DNA of 52,130 bases from an uncultured Sphingomonas sp. (GCF_936927845.1 NZ_CAKZHV010000040.1:1-52130), one strand, 5' to 3'. Positions 32,778 to 42,352 are shown, numbered from the stretch's first letter. Program-made: numbers and translations. The notes: generated by a model from the letters alone, not told the origin.

Positions 32778-34764
32778 ATGTCGGGCAGGAACGGGGGCAA
32801 TGTGAGTTTGATGGTTCGTGCCGGCAGGGTCTGTGTCGGGAGCAGCGCGCTGGTTATTGCAACCATGATGGCCGGTACAGCCTATGCGCAAGCACAGGTC
32901 CAGGCCGACCACACAGAGGAGGCTGAGACCGAGATTGTGGTCCAGGCGACACGGACGGGGCGCAGGGTTCAGGACGAACCGATCCGTGTCGATGTCATCA
33001 ATCGCGAGGAGATTGAAGAAAAGCTCCTCATGCGCCCCGGCAACATCGCCATGCTCGTCAGCGAGACGCCGGGCGTGCGGGTTCAGACCACATCGCCCGC
33101 GCTAGGCGCGGCCAATGTCCGCATCCAAGGCCTCAAGGGCCGCTACACGCAGATCCTGGCCGACGGATTGCCCCTCTATGGTGGGCAGACACCCTCCATT
33201 GGTCTGCTGCAAATCCCGCCCACCGATCTTGGCCAGGTGGAGATCATCAAGGGCGCGGCATCGGCGCTCTACGGTCCCTCAGCACTGGGCGGCGTCATCA
33301 ATTTGGTGTCGCGTCGTCCGGCCAGCGAGTCGCAAGGCGAACTCCTGCTCAATGCTACCAGTCGTGACGGACAGGATGTGACGGGGTATGTCGCCGCGCC
33401 GCTCAGCAGCGTGTTCAGTGCCTCGGTCACCGCTGGCTATGACCGTCAAAGCCGACAGGATCTGAACGATGACGGCTGGGCCGACATGCCCGGCTATGAG
33501 CGCTTCACAGTCCGGCCCCGTCTGTTTGTCAACACTGCCGATGGGACCAAAGCCTTGGTCACTTTCGGCGCGATGGCGGAGCAGCGCGACGGCGGAACGA
33601 TGCCGGAAGCCAATGCGCCGGACGGATCGCCGTTCGCGCAGACGCTGCACAGCCGGCGCTACGACCTCGGCCTCACGGCCGAAACACCGCTGGAAGGCAT
33701 CGGCACGCTGCGTTTGCGCGCGTCCGGCGTTACCCAATCGCATCGCCATGTCTTCGGCAAGACAGTGGAGAATGACCGCCACCGCACGGCATTCGCTGAG
33801 GCCTCGCTCGGCGGCAAGGCAGGCGAGACGACATGGCTGGCAGGCGCTGCGATCCAGTTGGACGACTATCGGTCCAAAGCGTTCTCAGCCTTCGATTACA
33901 GTTATACCGTGCCCGCGCTTTTCGTGCAGGGTGAGCAGGAACTGGCCGACCGGCTGACCCTGGCGGGGAGCCTGCGCTGGGATGCGCATAGCGACTATGG
34001 CTCACATGTCAGCCCGCGCCTTTCCGCGCTCTATCGCCCTGGGCCCTGGACGATCCGTGCGTCGCTGGGACGCGGCTTCTACGCGCCGACACCGTTTGTC
34101 GAGGAGACAGAGGCCAATGGCCTTGCGCGCCTTCTGCCTTATGGAAAGCTCAAAGCGGAGTTTGCCAACAGCGGGTCGATCGACTTCGGCTACGCCAGCG
34201 GACCGTTCGAAGCGAACTTCAACCTGTTTGCCTCGAGCATTGACCATGCCCAACAGTTGCAGACGGTGGACGCGGATCATGTCACGCTCATCAATGCCGA
34301 TGGCGTCACGCGGACGCGCGGCGCCGAAGTGCTGCTACGTTATCGCTGGCAGGCTCTGTCTCTGACCGGCAGCTACGTGCATGTCGCCGCGAATGAACCC
34401 GATCTCGATGGCTCTGGTCGGCGGATCGTACCACTGACGCCCCGAGACAGCGCGGGCCTTGTCGGAATGTGGGAGAAGGAAGGGCGTGGCCGTTTCGGGA
34501 TCGAGGCATACTATACCGGACGACAATCCCTACCGGACGCAAAGCAGGTCCTATGTCCAGCTCGGCGCTATGGGCGAAGTGATATTGGGCAAGGTCAGCC
34601 TGTTCCTCAATGCCGAAAACCTGCTCAATGTGCGGCAGACGAAATATGACCGGCTGCTCCTGCCGCGTCGCGCACCGGCGGGGGCATGGACGGTCGATGC
34701 CTGGGCACCGACCGACGGGTTTGTCCTCAACGGAGGGGTGCGGATTCGCTTCGGCGGAGAATAG
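32778..34764 (+). pseudogene. TonB-dependent receptor, frameshifted near the C-terminus
   Basis: An outer-membrane receptor with a signal sequence (ALVIATMMAGTAYAQA), a TonB-box-like start (ETEIVVQATRTGRRVQ), a plug domain (LVSETPGVRVQTTSPA, VEIIKGAASALYGPSALGGVINL) and a long beta-barrel. The first frame runs to 34649, but the last strands (NPYRTQSRSYVQLG, FLNAENLLNVRQTKYD, final FGG-E) are in the next frame, ending at 34764. The break lies near 34518-34525, where a deletion of about 14 bp between GGACG repeats would explain it. The truncated barrel is unlikely to fold. Behind a MerR-type promoter, it was probably metal-induced. Confidence 0.8.
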
Positions 34765-35383
34765 GCCTGCTCCTCAGTTCACCGCGCGCCTGGTGGATGA
34801 TCTGCCATCCGCCGGACAGCGCGAGCGCGGCCATGATTGCTGCGACAGCGATGTCCGGCCAGCCCGTGCCGGTGCCGAACACGCCCAGCGCTGCGGCGAC
34901 CACGGCGATATTGCCGATCGCATCGTTGCGCGAGCAGATCCAGACCGAGCGCCGGTTGGCGTCACCCGCGCGGTGACGCCAGAGCATCGCGGCGCAGGCA
35001 AGGTTCGCGACCATTGCGATCACGCCCACGATCCCCATGGTCTCAGCAGCTGGAACTATGCCCTGCGTCGCCATCCAGATCGTGTTGCCCAGCACCCAAA
35101 TCCCGAACAACAGAATCGATACGCCCTTGGCCATAGCCGCCCGCGCTCGCCACGCCAGCGCCATGCCCGCGACGCCGAGGCTGATCGCGTAGTTGGCAGC
35201 GTCGCCCAGGAAGTCGAGCGCATCGGCCTTGAGCGATGCAGACCCGGCAGTGACACCGGCGACAATCTCCACGCCAAACATGACCGCGTTGATCACAAGC
35301 GCGATCCATAACACGCGCCGCCATGCCGCATCGTTCAGCTTTTCGGTATTGTCCTGTGATCCGCCGCAGCATCCGCCGGCCAT
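34727..35383 (-). CDS. CDF-type cation efflux transporter (short form)
   Basis: A 218-residue membrane protein starting MAGGCCGGSQ (Cys pair at the N-terminus) with about six hydrophobic segments. SLKADALDFLGDAANYAISL matches the metal-binding helix of cation diffusion facilitators (two Asp), and WICSRNDAIGNIAVVAA the second. It lacks the usual C-terminal cytosolic domain. It probably exports a divalent metal using the proton gradient. The ATG at 35383 is preceded by AGGAG; ATG 35389 is too close to it. It is transcribed from a MerR-type promoter and overlaps the end of the receptor gene by 38 bp. Confidence 0.85.
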   Translation of the reverse strand: MAGGCCGGSQDNTEKLNDAAWRRVLWIALVINAVMFGVEIVAGVTAGSASLKADALDFLGDAANYAISLGVAGMALAWRARAAMAKGVSILLFGIWVLGNTIWMATQGIVPAAETMGIVGVIAMVANLACAAMLWRHRAGDANRRSVWICSRNDAIGNIAVVAAALGVFGTGTGWPDIAVAAIMAALALSGGWQIIHQARGELRSRPILRRSESAPLR

Positions 35384-35412
35384 ATGCATCTCCTGTTTCG
35401 GTGATGACAGGC

Positions 35413-35443
35413 TATATAGGGCCTGTAGCAACTACAGGGTCAA
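35413..35443 (-). promoter_or_regulatory. MerR-type promoter of the CDF transporter
   Basis: On the minus strand TTGACC (35443-35438) and TATATA (35418-35413) are separated by 19 bp containing CTGTAGTTGCTACAG. The site lies between the divergent transporter and merR genes; the -35 is four bases before the merR start codon. Confidence 0.88.
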
Positions 35444-35447
35444 GGGT

Positions 35448-35852
35448 ATGGCATTCACGATCGGCGATATGGGCAAGGCTACGGCCACGAAGATCGAGAC
35501 GATCCGCTATTATGAGAAAATCGGCCTGCTGCCTAAGCCGGCGCGGACAACGAGCAACTACCGGGACTATGGGCAGGCGGAACTTGGCCGACTGTCCTTC
35601 ATCCGCCGGGCCCGCGACCTCGGGTTTTCGCTCGATCAGGTCCGTGCGCTGTTAAGCATCTCGGGCGACCGCAGCTGCGATTGCGCCGGTATCGACCGGA
35701 TCGCCAAAGAGCACCTACTTGAAGTTGACCGCAAGCTCTCGGACCTTGCGGCGCTTCGCAAAGAGCTGAAGGCGGTAATTGATTCCTGCGATGGCGGCAT
35801 CGTTGCGGATTGCCGTATTATCGAAGCATTGGGGCCTGCATCGCCAGCCTAA
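35448..35852 (+). CDS. MerR-family metal-responsive regulator
   Basis: A 134-residue regulator with the MerR HTH (FTIGDMGKATATKIETIRYY, GLLPKPARTTSNYRDY) and a dimerisation helix. Metal-ligand candidates are Cys77 and Cys79 (RSCDC), Cys114 (SCDGG) and Cys122 (DCRIIEAL), close to the positions used in CadR, PbrR and ZntR. It should untwist the two 19-bp-spacer promoters when metal is bound, raising transporter and receptor expression. The metal (Cd, Pb, Zn or Co) cannot be told from the sequence alone. Confidence 0.88.
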   Translation: MAFTIGDMGKATATKIETIRYYEKIGLLPKPARTTSNYRDYGQAELGRLSFIRRARDLGFSLDQVRALLSISGDRSCDCAGIDRIAKEHLLEVDRKLSDLAALRKELKAVIDSCDGGIVADCRIIEALGPASPA

Positions 35853-36178
35853 GAATGGCAGTTGTTTGCCTTCCGCGGTCCATACCTGCCGTTCTCCTTA
35901 CGGCCAATCGCGGTCATTTACATGCGAGATACCCATTCAAGCTGCTGGTCGCAGGCGGGCCGTTGATTGAGGGAATTCTTCGTCGAGTGATGGGCCCAAC
36001 CAAAATCCATCAAGCGTTGTGCAGGGGAGGATCAGTGCTGCGCAAGCGGGGAGGGTTTTACACTGAACCTGCCTTCAATGCGTAGCCCGCCCGTGGCGGT
36101 CTCGCGTCGCCATGTAGCGTAGAGCGAATTGAGCGTGCAACGTGGCGTCGATTGTAATGTCCTCAGGACTTGCTCGCA
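35853..36178. other. Gap without a gene
   Basis: This 326-bp stretch between merR and the small recombinase-associated gene holds no convincing reading frame, repeat or promoter that I could recognise. Short open readings here have no start signals. Confidence 0.5.
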
Positions 36179-36547
36179 TCATGAGTCGGCCGGCCGTGGT
36201 TTTGGCAGCATTGAGCGCAATTGCCGGAGTTCCGCGTCTTTGGCTTCCAACGCAGCCTCCAGCATGATGATACGATTGAGCAACTGGTTGATCACGTTTC
36301 GCAGCTCGGCCTTGCCGCTCGTGCTTTGTGGTTTAGCCTTCGGCGGCTTCGGAGCTTCATCGAACAAAGCGAGAAGTTTGGAGCATCGATAGGCCGTCGC
36401 TCGACTGACCCCCGCCTCGCGCGCAACATTGGTTATGCTCAGCTTGCCATTCGTCGCGGTGCCTTTGCCGTCGCGCAAGCGGTTATAGGCGTCAAGCAGC
36501 GCGACGGTGGCTTGCGATTTCCGGGGAGGGTTCGCTTTCGTCGTCAT
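36179..36547 (-). CDS. Small HTH protein of the recombinase operon (TnpC-like)
   Basis: A 122-residue protein: TVALLDAYNRLRDGKGT, SITNVAREAGVSRATAYRCSKL (helix-turn-helix), then a coiled-coil end (VINQLLNRIIMLEAALEAKD). Size and coiled coil resemble TnpC of Tn554 and DUF6262-type partners of recombinases. It overlaps the gene upstream by 4 bp and is last in the operon. It probably helps excision or regulates it. Confidence 0.7.
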   Translation of the reverse strand: MTTKANPPRKSQATVALLDAYNRLRDGKGTATNGKLSITNVAREAGVSRATAYRCSKLLALFDEAPKPPKAKPQSTSGKAELRNVINQLLNRIIMLEAALEAKDAELRQLRSMLPKPRPADS

Positions 36548-36936
36548 CGTTCGACCTGTTCCAGCAACTGCCTGTAAATATCGATCTGTGCCTCAATGGC
36601 GTGTTTCTGGATCGGGCTGATGTTCTTGCCATTTTTCATGGTCTCGGCATCTGCGATGCATGATTGCAGAGCCAGCACATGCCGCCTCGCCACCACGCTG
36701 TTCGGACAACGAGCAGGCTGGCACCTCGTAAATGCCGGCTGCGCCTCAGCTCCTTTCACCTTCAAGCAGAGGGCGTGGTCGGCATAGAAGAAGCAGTCGT
36801 TGATATAACCCGGATGAAGCGTGACGGCGGTGTTCGAGAGCATTTTTGCGCGGCGCCGATCATCAACGACCGTGCCGGGCAGATCTCCGATCTTGTTTCT
36901 GATGCTTGTAAATTCGGCGACGAGTTTCGATCGCAT
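36544..36936 (-). CDS. Unknown protein of the recombinase operon
   Basis: A 130-residue protein with a Cys cluster (ALCLKVKGAEAQPAFTRCQPARCPN) that could bind zinc and a helical C-terminus. It starts 28 bp after the third recombinase gene and overlaps the HTH gene. A comparable Cys-rich stretch (CATAFTGCLHCSNAVF) ends the second recombinase, suggesting a shared domain. Function unknown. Confidence 0.65.
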   Translation of the reverse strand: MRSKLVAEFTSIRNKIGDLPGTVVDDRRRAKMLSNTAVTLHPGYINDCFFYADHALCLKVKGAEAQPAFTRCQPARCPNSVVARRHVLALQSCIADAETMKNGKNISPIQKHAIEAQIDIYRQLLEQVER

Positions 36937-36963
36937 GGGGCCGCCTGGATTGATCCCTGCCTT

Positions 36964-38652
36964 TCAGTCCTCGTACATCTCGACGATATCGCTGAGCTGA
37001 GCGAGGCGACGTTCCTCTTCGATCTCCGAACGGAAGCCGGATTGGGAAGTGCCCGCATAGCCTTCGAACATCATGGCGCTCGCGTGCCCATATTGTATCA
37101 TGCCCGCGATCACGCCGAAGGGCTGACTGGCGATGTACCATGCAAGGGTGCGGCGGAGCTGACGCGTGCGCCACCGCCAGGGTTCATCACCCTCGTCCGG
37201 GATATGATAAAGTGCCAGTATGCGGTCGGCTTCGGCGGGCGCCGCCGCTGCCATTTCTTCGGCGAGCCGGCGACACTCTTTGGCAAAGTAATTCAGGTAT
37301 ACGGTCGATTGATGCGCCGTAAGCTGGACATTGCCCACCCCCCGAATCAAGGCCGGTTTGAACAGGGGCTCATCATCTCGCGGCGCTTCCGTTCGATCGG
37401 CGCTGTTGTGTAGATAGTCCTGCAACCGTATTGCTGCCAATACGGCCCTGGCAACAGGCTCTATCACGGTCCAGCGATGTTCAGCGCCGTCGACGTTTTT
37501 ACGGGTTTTGAAGATTCTTCCGACGAGTTCGTAGCCCTTAACCTTCCCATGTTCGTCGCGCATGAGTCTGAGGCAACCACGCTTGAGCGCGGCCGCTTCC
37601 TCGCCGCGCATTCCTGATAATAGGCCGATTACGAGATAGCACGCGGCTATCGCCGGTATGAAGGTATAACGGCTGCTGAAGCTGGGAAGATGCGACCGCC
37701 ACGCAATGTTTGTTCCTGGCATGCTGGCCCAACCACTGCTTGCGCCTGGGCGCTCGGTTCCGAGTTGCGAGATTGCCTTCTCGAGCATAGCTGAGCGTGC
37801 CTTCAGCACTGCCACGCCGAGGCCGCTGGCCTTGCAGATTTCTGGCCACGCGGGTCGACCATCTTGGGTCGCCGGTACTCCAGAGCCCGATGCTTCAAGC
37901 GCATCCAAATAAGCGCGCAGGCGCTGGTCGCTTAGTTTCGGTGACACTCTCTGCCGACGCGCGGCGATGTTGATGCCAGCTATACGATGTCGGGCGATAA
38001 GATCGTCGATCCCATGATGGACGTAGAACATGGCCCACCGCAACGCCGGCGCGCTAATGGCTTCCGGTATTCGCGGTGTGACATTTTCTCGGCCACCCCG
38101 GTATCCCGCGATCCTAGTCGCTGAACGGTTACCCCAAGGAGCTATCTCGATTCCCCGGAACGACAGGGAGGGCGTATAGAGCGCAAGTCGCCGTACGCAG
38201 AGGATCTTGTAGACAAGAGTTGCCGGTGCGAGGTGCCGCTTCGCGGACAGCCACTGATCCAGCCAAGGCTGATCGATCTCGTGGAGTCGAAGTCCGGCTT
38301 CCCGCACTTCTTGTAGAAAATGCCGGATTATATTGCCGACCTGCATCAGCGAACCAGGTTTCAGGACGCCGAGGCGGCCGCGCACATTGTCTCGGGAGTC
38401 GTAGTTTAAAGACAGGAACAGGTATTCTCGTATGAGCTCCCGCTCATCAGCATCGGCGATCCGACCGAAGCAGATACAGGCTTCATGGGCCTTTGTCGGC
38501 CGCGCGATGGCACATTCGAGCAGCCACTTATCGTCCCCGACCAGAGAGATATTCTGCTGCTCACGGCCACTCACGACCATCTGGGGCGGAATCACCAATG
38601 CCGAACGGTCAATCCGCCAAGATGCTTCGGCACGTTCCAGAACCCGACGCAT
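36964..38652 (-). CDS. Tyrosine recombinase, third of three
   Basis: A 562-residue integrase. Catalytic motifs: the first Arg in LLSGMRGEEAAALKRG, RTRQLRRTLAWYI with the second Arg (His replaced by Gln in HxxR), and YGHASAMMFEGYAG with His and Tyr. The long N-terminal part resembles other large recombinases of three-gene islands. It starts one base after the stop of the second recombinase gene, so the three are coupled. Confidence 0.85.
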   Translation of the reverse strand: MRRVLERAEASWRIDRSALVIPPQMVVSGREQQNISLVGDDKWLLECAIARPTKAHEACICFGRIADADERELIREYLFLSLNYDSRDNVRGRLGVLKPGSLMQVGNIIRHFLQEVREAGLRLHEIDQPWLDQWLSAKRHLAPATLVYKILCVRRLALYTPSLSFRGIEIAPWGNRSATRIAGYRGGRENVTPRIPEAISAPALRWAMFYVHHGIDDLIARHRIAGINIAARRQRVSPKLSDQRLRAYLDALEASGSGVPATQDGRPAWPEICKASGLGVAVLKARSAMLEKAISQLGTERPGASSGWASMPGTNIAWRSHLPSFSSRYTFIPAIAACYLVIGLLSGMRGEEAAALKRGCLRLMRDEHGKVKGYELVGRIFKTRKNVDGAEHRWTVIEPVARAVLAAIRLQDYLHNSADRTEAPRDDEPLFKPALIRGVGNVQLTAHQSTVYLNYFAKECRRLAEEMAAAAPAEADRILALYHIPDEGDEPWRWRTRQLRRTLAWYIASQPFGVIAGMIQYGHASAMMFEGYAGTSQSGFRSEIEEERRLAQLSDIVEMYED

Positions 38653-38654
38653 GT

Positions 38655-40427
38655 TCAGCCCCGCTGAAGATGTGGCGGCAGCGCTGGCGCCACAGCGGCA
38701 TTTTCCGCCGTGGACCGAGCCTGTTCGATATCGCCAGCGTCGAACACGGGGAGTATCTGTACCATAATTCGATTATGGTCGGCGCTGTAGCGCTCGTGCC
38801 ACTCCGCTTCCGTCATGACGGCGCGCCGTTCAGCTAGCCATGTCAGATAGGTCAGCAATGCAGGCAGTTTTCGTGCGGTGAACACTGCATTCGAGCAATG
38901 GAGGCAGCCGGTGAACGCGGTGGCGCAGGAGCCGTTGTCGTTCCGCCCAAGAGGGCTCGACCAAAAGCCGGAACACATGCCAAGGAACGTATCGGCATCG
39001 CCTGAGACCAACGACGCGACCGCGCCTGCGTCGAGCTTTTGGTTTCCGATCGAGAGGCCGGATGCGAGCGCGCTGACTTCCTCCTTCGGTGGCAGGACCA
39101 ACGGCATCATCGCCATGTCGAACAGTTGACCTTCAGCGACCGCTACCGAGCGTGCATGCTCTTCTCGAAGCCCGTCCACCGCGGCATAATGCCGAGCGGC
39201 AACTGGCTTCGAGTGATCGCTCGCGAAGCGCCGAAGGTGGCCTGTGTGGCGCAAGTAATTGTCCCGCTTCACCGTCTTCCTTAGCCGGGCGGGAACGATC
39301 TTGGTTATCGGCTTGCCCGCTTCGTCGACGAGCCCAAGGCTCCTGATCGCGGCATAGAAGTTGTGGGTAGAAAGGCTGAACCGCCGCCAGCTCGGCAGTC
39401 CGGCTGCAACGAAGCCCACCCACAGGTAATCCGCATTCGGGTCCCCTCGATCGGCCATTCGCTCGGCGGCGGGTCGGGATAGTTCGAGGGCAAGGCGAAC
39501 GAGTCCGCCGGGCGTATTAATTCCACCATCACGCACGCGTTCGCGCTTGATCTTCGCGCGGGGGCCGCCTCGTCCCTTTGTGTATTCAATGGAGACGTAC
39601 CCTCTCGCGGGGTTCTTCAGGCAGTCGCGCCGCAGGGTCCGCAGGCATTCTATCGGCATTTCGACCCGGAGCGCGATGGCGATGATGAAGCAGATCGCAT
39701 CAGGCAGGGTCAGAACGAGAAGATCGCTGGCCGCGGCGATGGCAACCTTGCGATATTTGAACATGTCGAACTCGCTTCGAGCGGGGCGCGTGCCGTCGGC
39801 GACCCTCAGGAACACATTCTCAAAGCGGCTCCTCTCCGGCTTGTTTCGCAAAGCTTCGATCTGCTCGCGGCCCGACAAGATCCTTTCGCGTGTAGCTACC
39901 ACGCTGCGATCAGCGGCGTCTTTCAGGACGCGAGCGACGAACGGTGTCAACGGTTCGCGGGGCCGTAATGCCGTTCCGTTGTGCCGGCTCGTGAAGTTGA
40001 TCCGCGCCTTCAGATCCGGACGAAGCAGATCAGGGTTTCGTTCGTCTATCGCGCGAAGGCCGTGAACAAGGCAACGGAACCGGGAGTATTGACCCCGAAC
40101 GTCGCAGGCATCGATGTCAGCGGCCGTGATCACGCGAAGCCCCCCGTTGAGGCGCCCGCTGGAGGACAGATGTTTCCCGAGCGGGATCCAGCTCTGTCGA
40201 TACTGTTCGACACTCGGGACGGCCAGGCCGGCGAACAGCTCGTTCATCATCGGCCCAAGGTACAAGGCAAGATCGCGACCCAGGCCTTCGTTCCCCACCT
40301 CGTGCAGCAACCAGGTCATTTCGCGCCCGACACCGTCACGATGATGATAGGCTACGATCGCGTCGGCTCGCGGCTCCTCATCCTGCTGCGGAGGTAAATC
40401 GCGGAACGAGAGGCGAGGGCGACCCAC
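38655..40427 (-). CDS. Tyrosine recombinase, second of three (TnpB-like)
   Basis: A 590-residue integrase. The active site is spread over IECLRTLRRDCLKNPARGY (first Arg), ARLRKTVKRDNYLRHTGHLRRFASDHSKPV (second Arg region) and VAARHYAAVDG (Tyr). The C-terminus has a Cys cluster (GSCATAFTGCLHC). Length and C-terminal Cys region resemble TnpB of Tn554 (630 residues). It is between two other recombinases in one operon. Confidence 0.83.
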   Translation of the reverse strand: MGRPRLSFRDLPPQQDEEPRADAIVAYHHRDGVGREMTWLLHEVGNEGLGRDLALYLGPMMNELFAGLAVPSVEQYRQSWIPLGKHLSSSGRLNGGLRVITAADIDACDVRGQYSRFRCLVHGLRAIDERNPDLLRPDLKARINFTSRHNGTALRPREPLTPFVARVLKDAADRSVVATRERILSGREQIEALRNKPERSRFENVFLRVADGTRPARSEFDMFKYRKVAIAAASDLLVLTLPDAICFIIAIALRVEMPIECLRTLRRDCLKNPARGYVSIEYTKGRGGPRAKIKRERVRDGGINTPGGLVRLALELSRPAAERMADRGDPNADYLWVGFVAAGLPSWRRFSLSTHNFYAAIRSLGLVDEAGKPITKIVPARLRKTVKRDNYLRHTGHLRRFASDHSKPVAARHYAAVDGLREEHARSVAVAEGQLFDMAMMPLVLPPKEEVSALASGLSIGNQKLDAGAVASLVSGDADTFLGMCSGFWSSPLGRNDNGSCATAFTGCLHCSNAVFTARKLPALLTYLTWLAERRAVMTEAEWHERYSADHNRIMVQILPVFDAGDIEQARSTAENAAVAPALPPHLQRG

Positions 40428-40429
40428 TG

Positions 40430-41842
40430 CTAGAAGAAGCCCATCAGACGAGAGTCCAGCGCCTCGGCCGCCTGATCTACGATTTCGAAGGCTTCATCGA
40501 GGTAGGTGAGATATTTTTCAGTGGTCAGGACGCTGGCGTGACCCAGCCATCGCTGGACCCGGCGCAAGGGGTCGCTGACAACCTTCATGTAGATTTCCTC
40601 GGTTCGATCCGGGACAGATCGATCGTCGAGCCTCATCACTTCCGCTTTGACGAGGTGTGTAAGCCAGTAGACGGCAAAGGTATGCCGGAGGGTATGGGGC
40701 GATACGTGTAGGTCCCAGCCCATGTCCTCCGACAACTTCTTGCTGGTACGCCGGAATATCGACTGCCATGCCGCGGGGGTGAGGGCTTGGCCGTCCTGCG
40801 CCAGCCACAATGCTGCCGGCTGCGCACTTTCCAATGGTGCGCCCGATCCGGGCAGCAATAGGAGGTTGCGTCGTTCGTCGATGCGCAGAGTCGCCAGTGA
40901 TCGAGGGCGCCGCTCGCCCTTGATCAAAACGCGTTGCCCGCCTGCAAGCGTGCCGATGAGCGGCTGCCGCATGGTCCGGACCCCACCCGCGCGTCGCCAG
41001 CGATCGACCAACTGGCTCCGCTCCTCGCGAATATAAGCGTCGATGAAGTTACTGGCTACCCGCCTCGGGAACGGCACTGATCGAGGTTTGCGCCCTTTGG
41101 TGATTCTGGCGGGCAGGTCGATCATGGTGCTGCGACAGCCGTGAAAGACGCGGGCGTTCGTCGTCGGAAGCTCACCGATCAGAAGGCTTGCGCCTTCTTC
41201 GAGCCTAACCCCTGTCGTCACAAGCAGCTCGGCGAACGCGGCATCGCGCATCGGATTCCGCCGGTGAGTGATGCCGTTCGCGTAACCCCCACCGAGCAGG
41301 CCTTGGTCTCGGAACAGAACGTAATCCTCGAGCGGGATCATGCGGATCGTATCTTCGGCAACCGCGCCATCACGGCGGAATCTGGTTTTCGGCGCAACTG
41401 ATATCAGTCCTGCGTCCTCGCTGGCGGCCCATTGATAGAACCGCGTTAGCGCCGCAGAGGTGCGCTTCCAAGACGATCCCGATAGTCGGAGCTCGCCCGG
41501 CCCTTCGAGCCGAAGGCTGCGATATTTCCCTACGTCGGCACTCGATGCGTCGAGTAACGACTTTGAACGCGCATCCCGCAGGTAACGGGCAAAGACCTGA
41601 AGATCTCGAGCATAGTGGCCTGCGCTGGCAAGGGACACGCCATCGGATCGCAGGAACGTGATGAACGAATTGACTTCTACAACGGGGCTTCCGTCGGAAT
41701 GAAGGAGAGAAGGGAGATTTGTTTCGGGTAAGTATTTGATTGCGTCCTGCTTTATGGAGTCATCAAGCGCAGGCCGGATCATCGTCCCATCAAGAAGTAT
41801 AGGCTCGACGCCGAGCCAAGGATCGAACGGGAAAAGATGCAC
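40430..41842 (-). CDS. Tyrosine recombinase, first of three (TnpA-like)
   Basis: A 470-residue integrase with all standard motifs: [13 protein letters not shown] (first Arg), [14 protein letters not shown] (HxLR), [20 protein letters not shown] (His and catalytic Tyr). The SAM-like N-terminal domain is at about residues 50-160. The start is a GTG at 41842, 112 bp from the right end of the island, so the operon reads inward from the end, as in Tn554. Its promoter must lie in those 112 bp, overlapping probable recombinase sites (GGGACAATATCCTTATCCCG at 41902-41921). Confidence 0.88.
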
Positions 41843-41931
41843 TGAACCCTCGACATGACACTGGGCGTTTCCATTTTATTGCCCCGACCCGATCGATAAT
41901 GGGACAATATCCTTATCCCGTCAAAGGGAAT

Positions 41932-41961
41932 GGATCGTCTCAATGGCGACATAATGGTTGT
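41932..41961. other. Right end and junction core of the island
   Basis: GGATCGTCTCA (41932-41942) is the inverted copy of the left-end 25181-25191 site. ACATA adjoins the core TGGTTGT (41955-41961), which matches the left core TGGCTGT with one mismatch. Confidence 0.75.
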
Positions 41962-42314
41962 GCGTGGCCAACGCGCCCAGCGAGATCCGCGAGCTCCCCG
42001 CATGGTGCCTGCGCCTTATCGTTCTGGTCGAGGCCCGGGCAGCACCGCGCCTCCACACCGTCGAAGGGCTCTGGCGCCGCAGCACTCGCGCCCGACCTGG
42101 ATCGATGACCCAGTTCATTCGTCAGGAGCGGCTCCTCCCCGCCGACGAAGTCGACCGCATCGCTCGGGATGCCCCGACCGAGCTGATCCGCTTTCAGGAC
42201 GTCGCCGGTGCCATCCCGCTCGACGCTCGCCCGACGCTCGCCAGCTGGCTCGACCGCTTCCACGCCGCCTTTCCGGACCGAGGCCGACGCGAGCAACCCG
42301 CCCTCGCTGCCTGA
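41958..42314 (+). pseudogene. PP-loop (PAPS reductase-like) gene, 3-prime part (split)
   Basis: This reading opens LCVANAPSEIRELPAWCLR and continues AAPRLHTVEGLWRRSTRARP, the usual C-terminal pattern of plasmid PAPS-reductase-like proteins (a Cys after Trp-Leu, then a helix ending in a basic patch). It is the continuation of the 24530-25111 fragment. TTG at 41958 could start translation but no ribosome-binding site is evident. The downstream genes follow closely and may have lost their upstream promoter. Confidence 0.85.
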
Positions 42315-42352
42315 TCGCCGGCAACCCCCTCCAGGTTCAACGGAGCACTCCC

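Larger units (their letters stand above)
25113..41954 (+). mobile_element. Tn554-like three-recombinase island (16.8 kb)
   Basis: The element interrupts the PP-loop gene and both gene halves remain in frame outside it. The ends have related sequence in inverted orientation (TATGT next to the core on each side; an 11-bp perfect inverted repeat TGAGACGATCC at 25181-25191 and, reversed, at 41932-41942). The right end carries three tyrosine recombinases and two small genes, the layout of Tn554 (tnpA, tnpB, tnpC) and of three-recombinase genomic islands. Cargo: EmrE-type exporter, MerR-regulated metal genes, and a nested IS21/IS1380 structure with fabI. No long target duplication is present, consistent with site-specific insertion. 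Confidence 0.85.
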
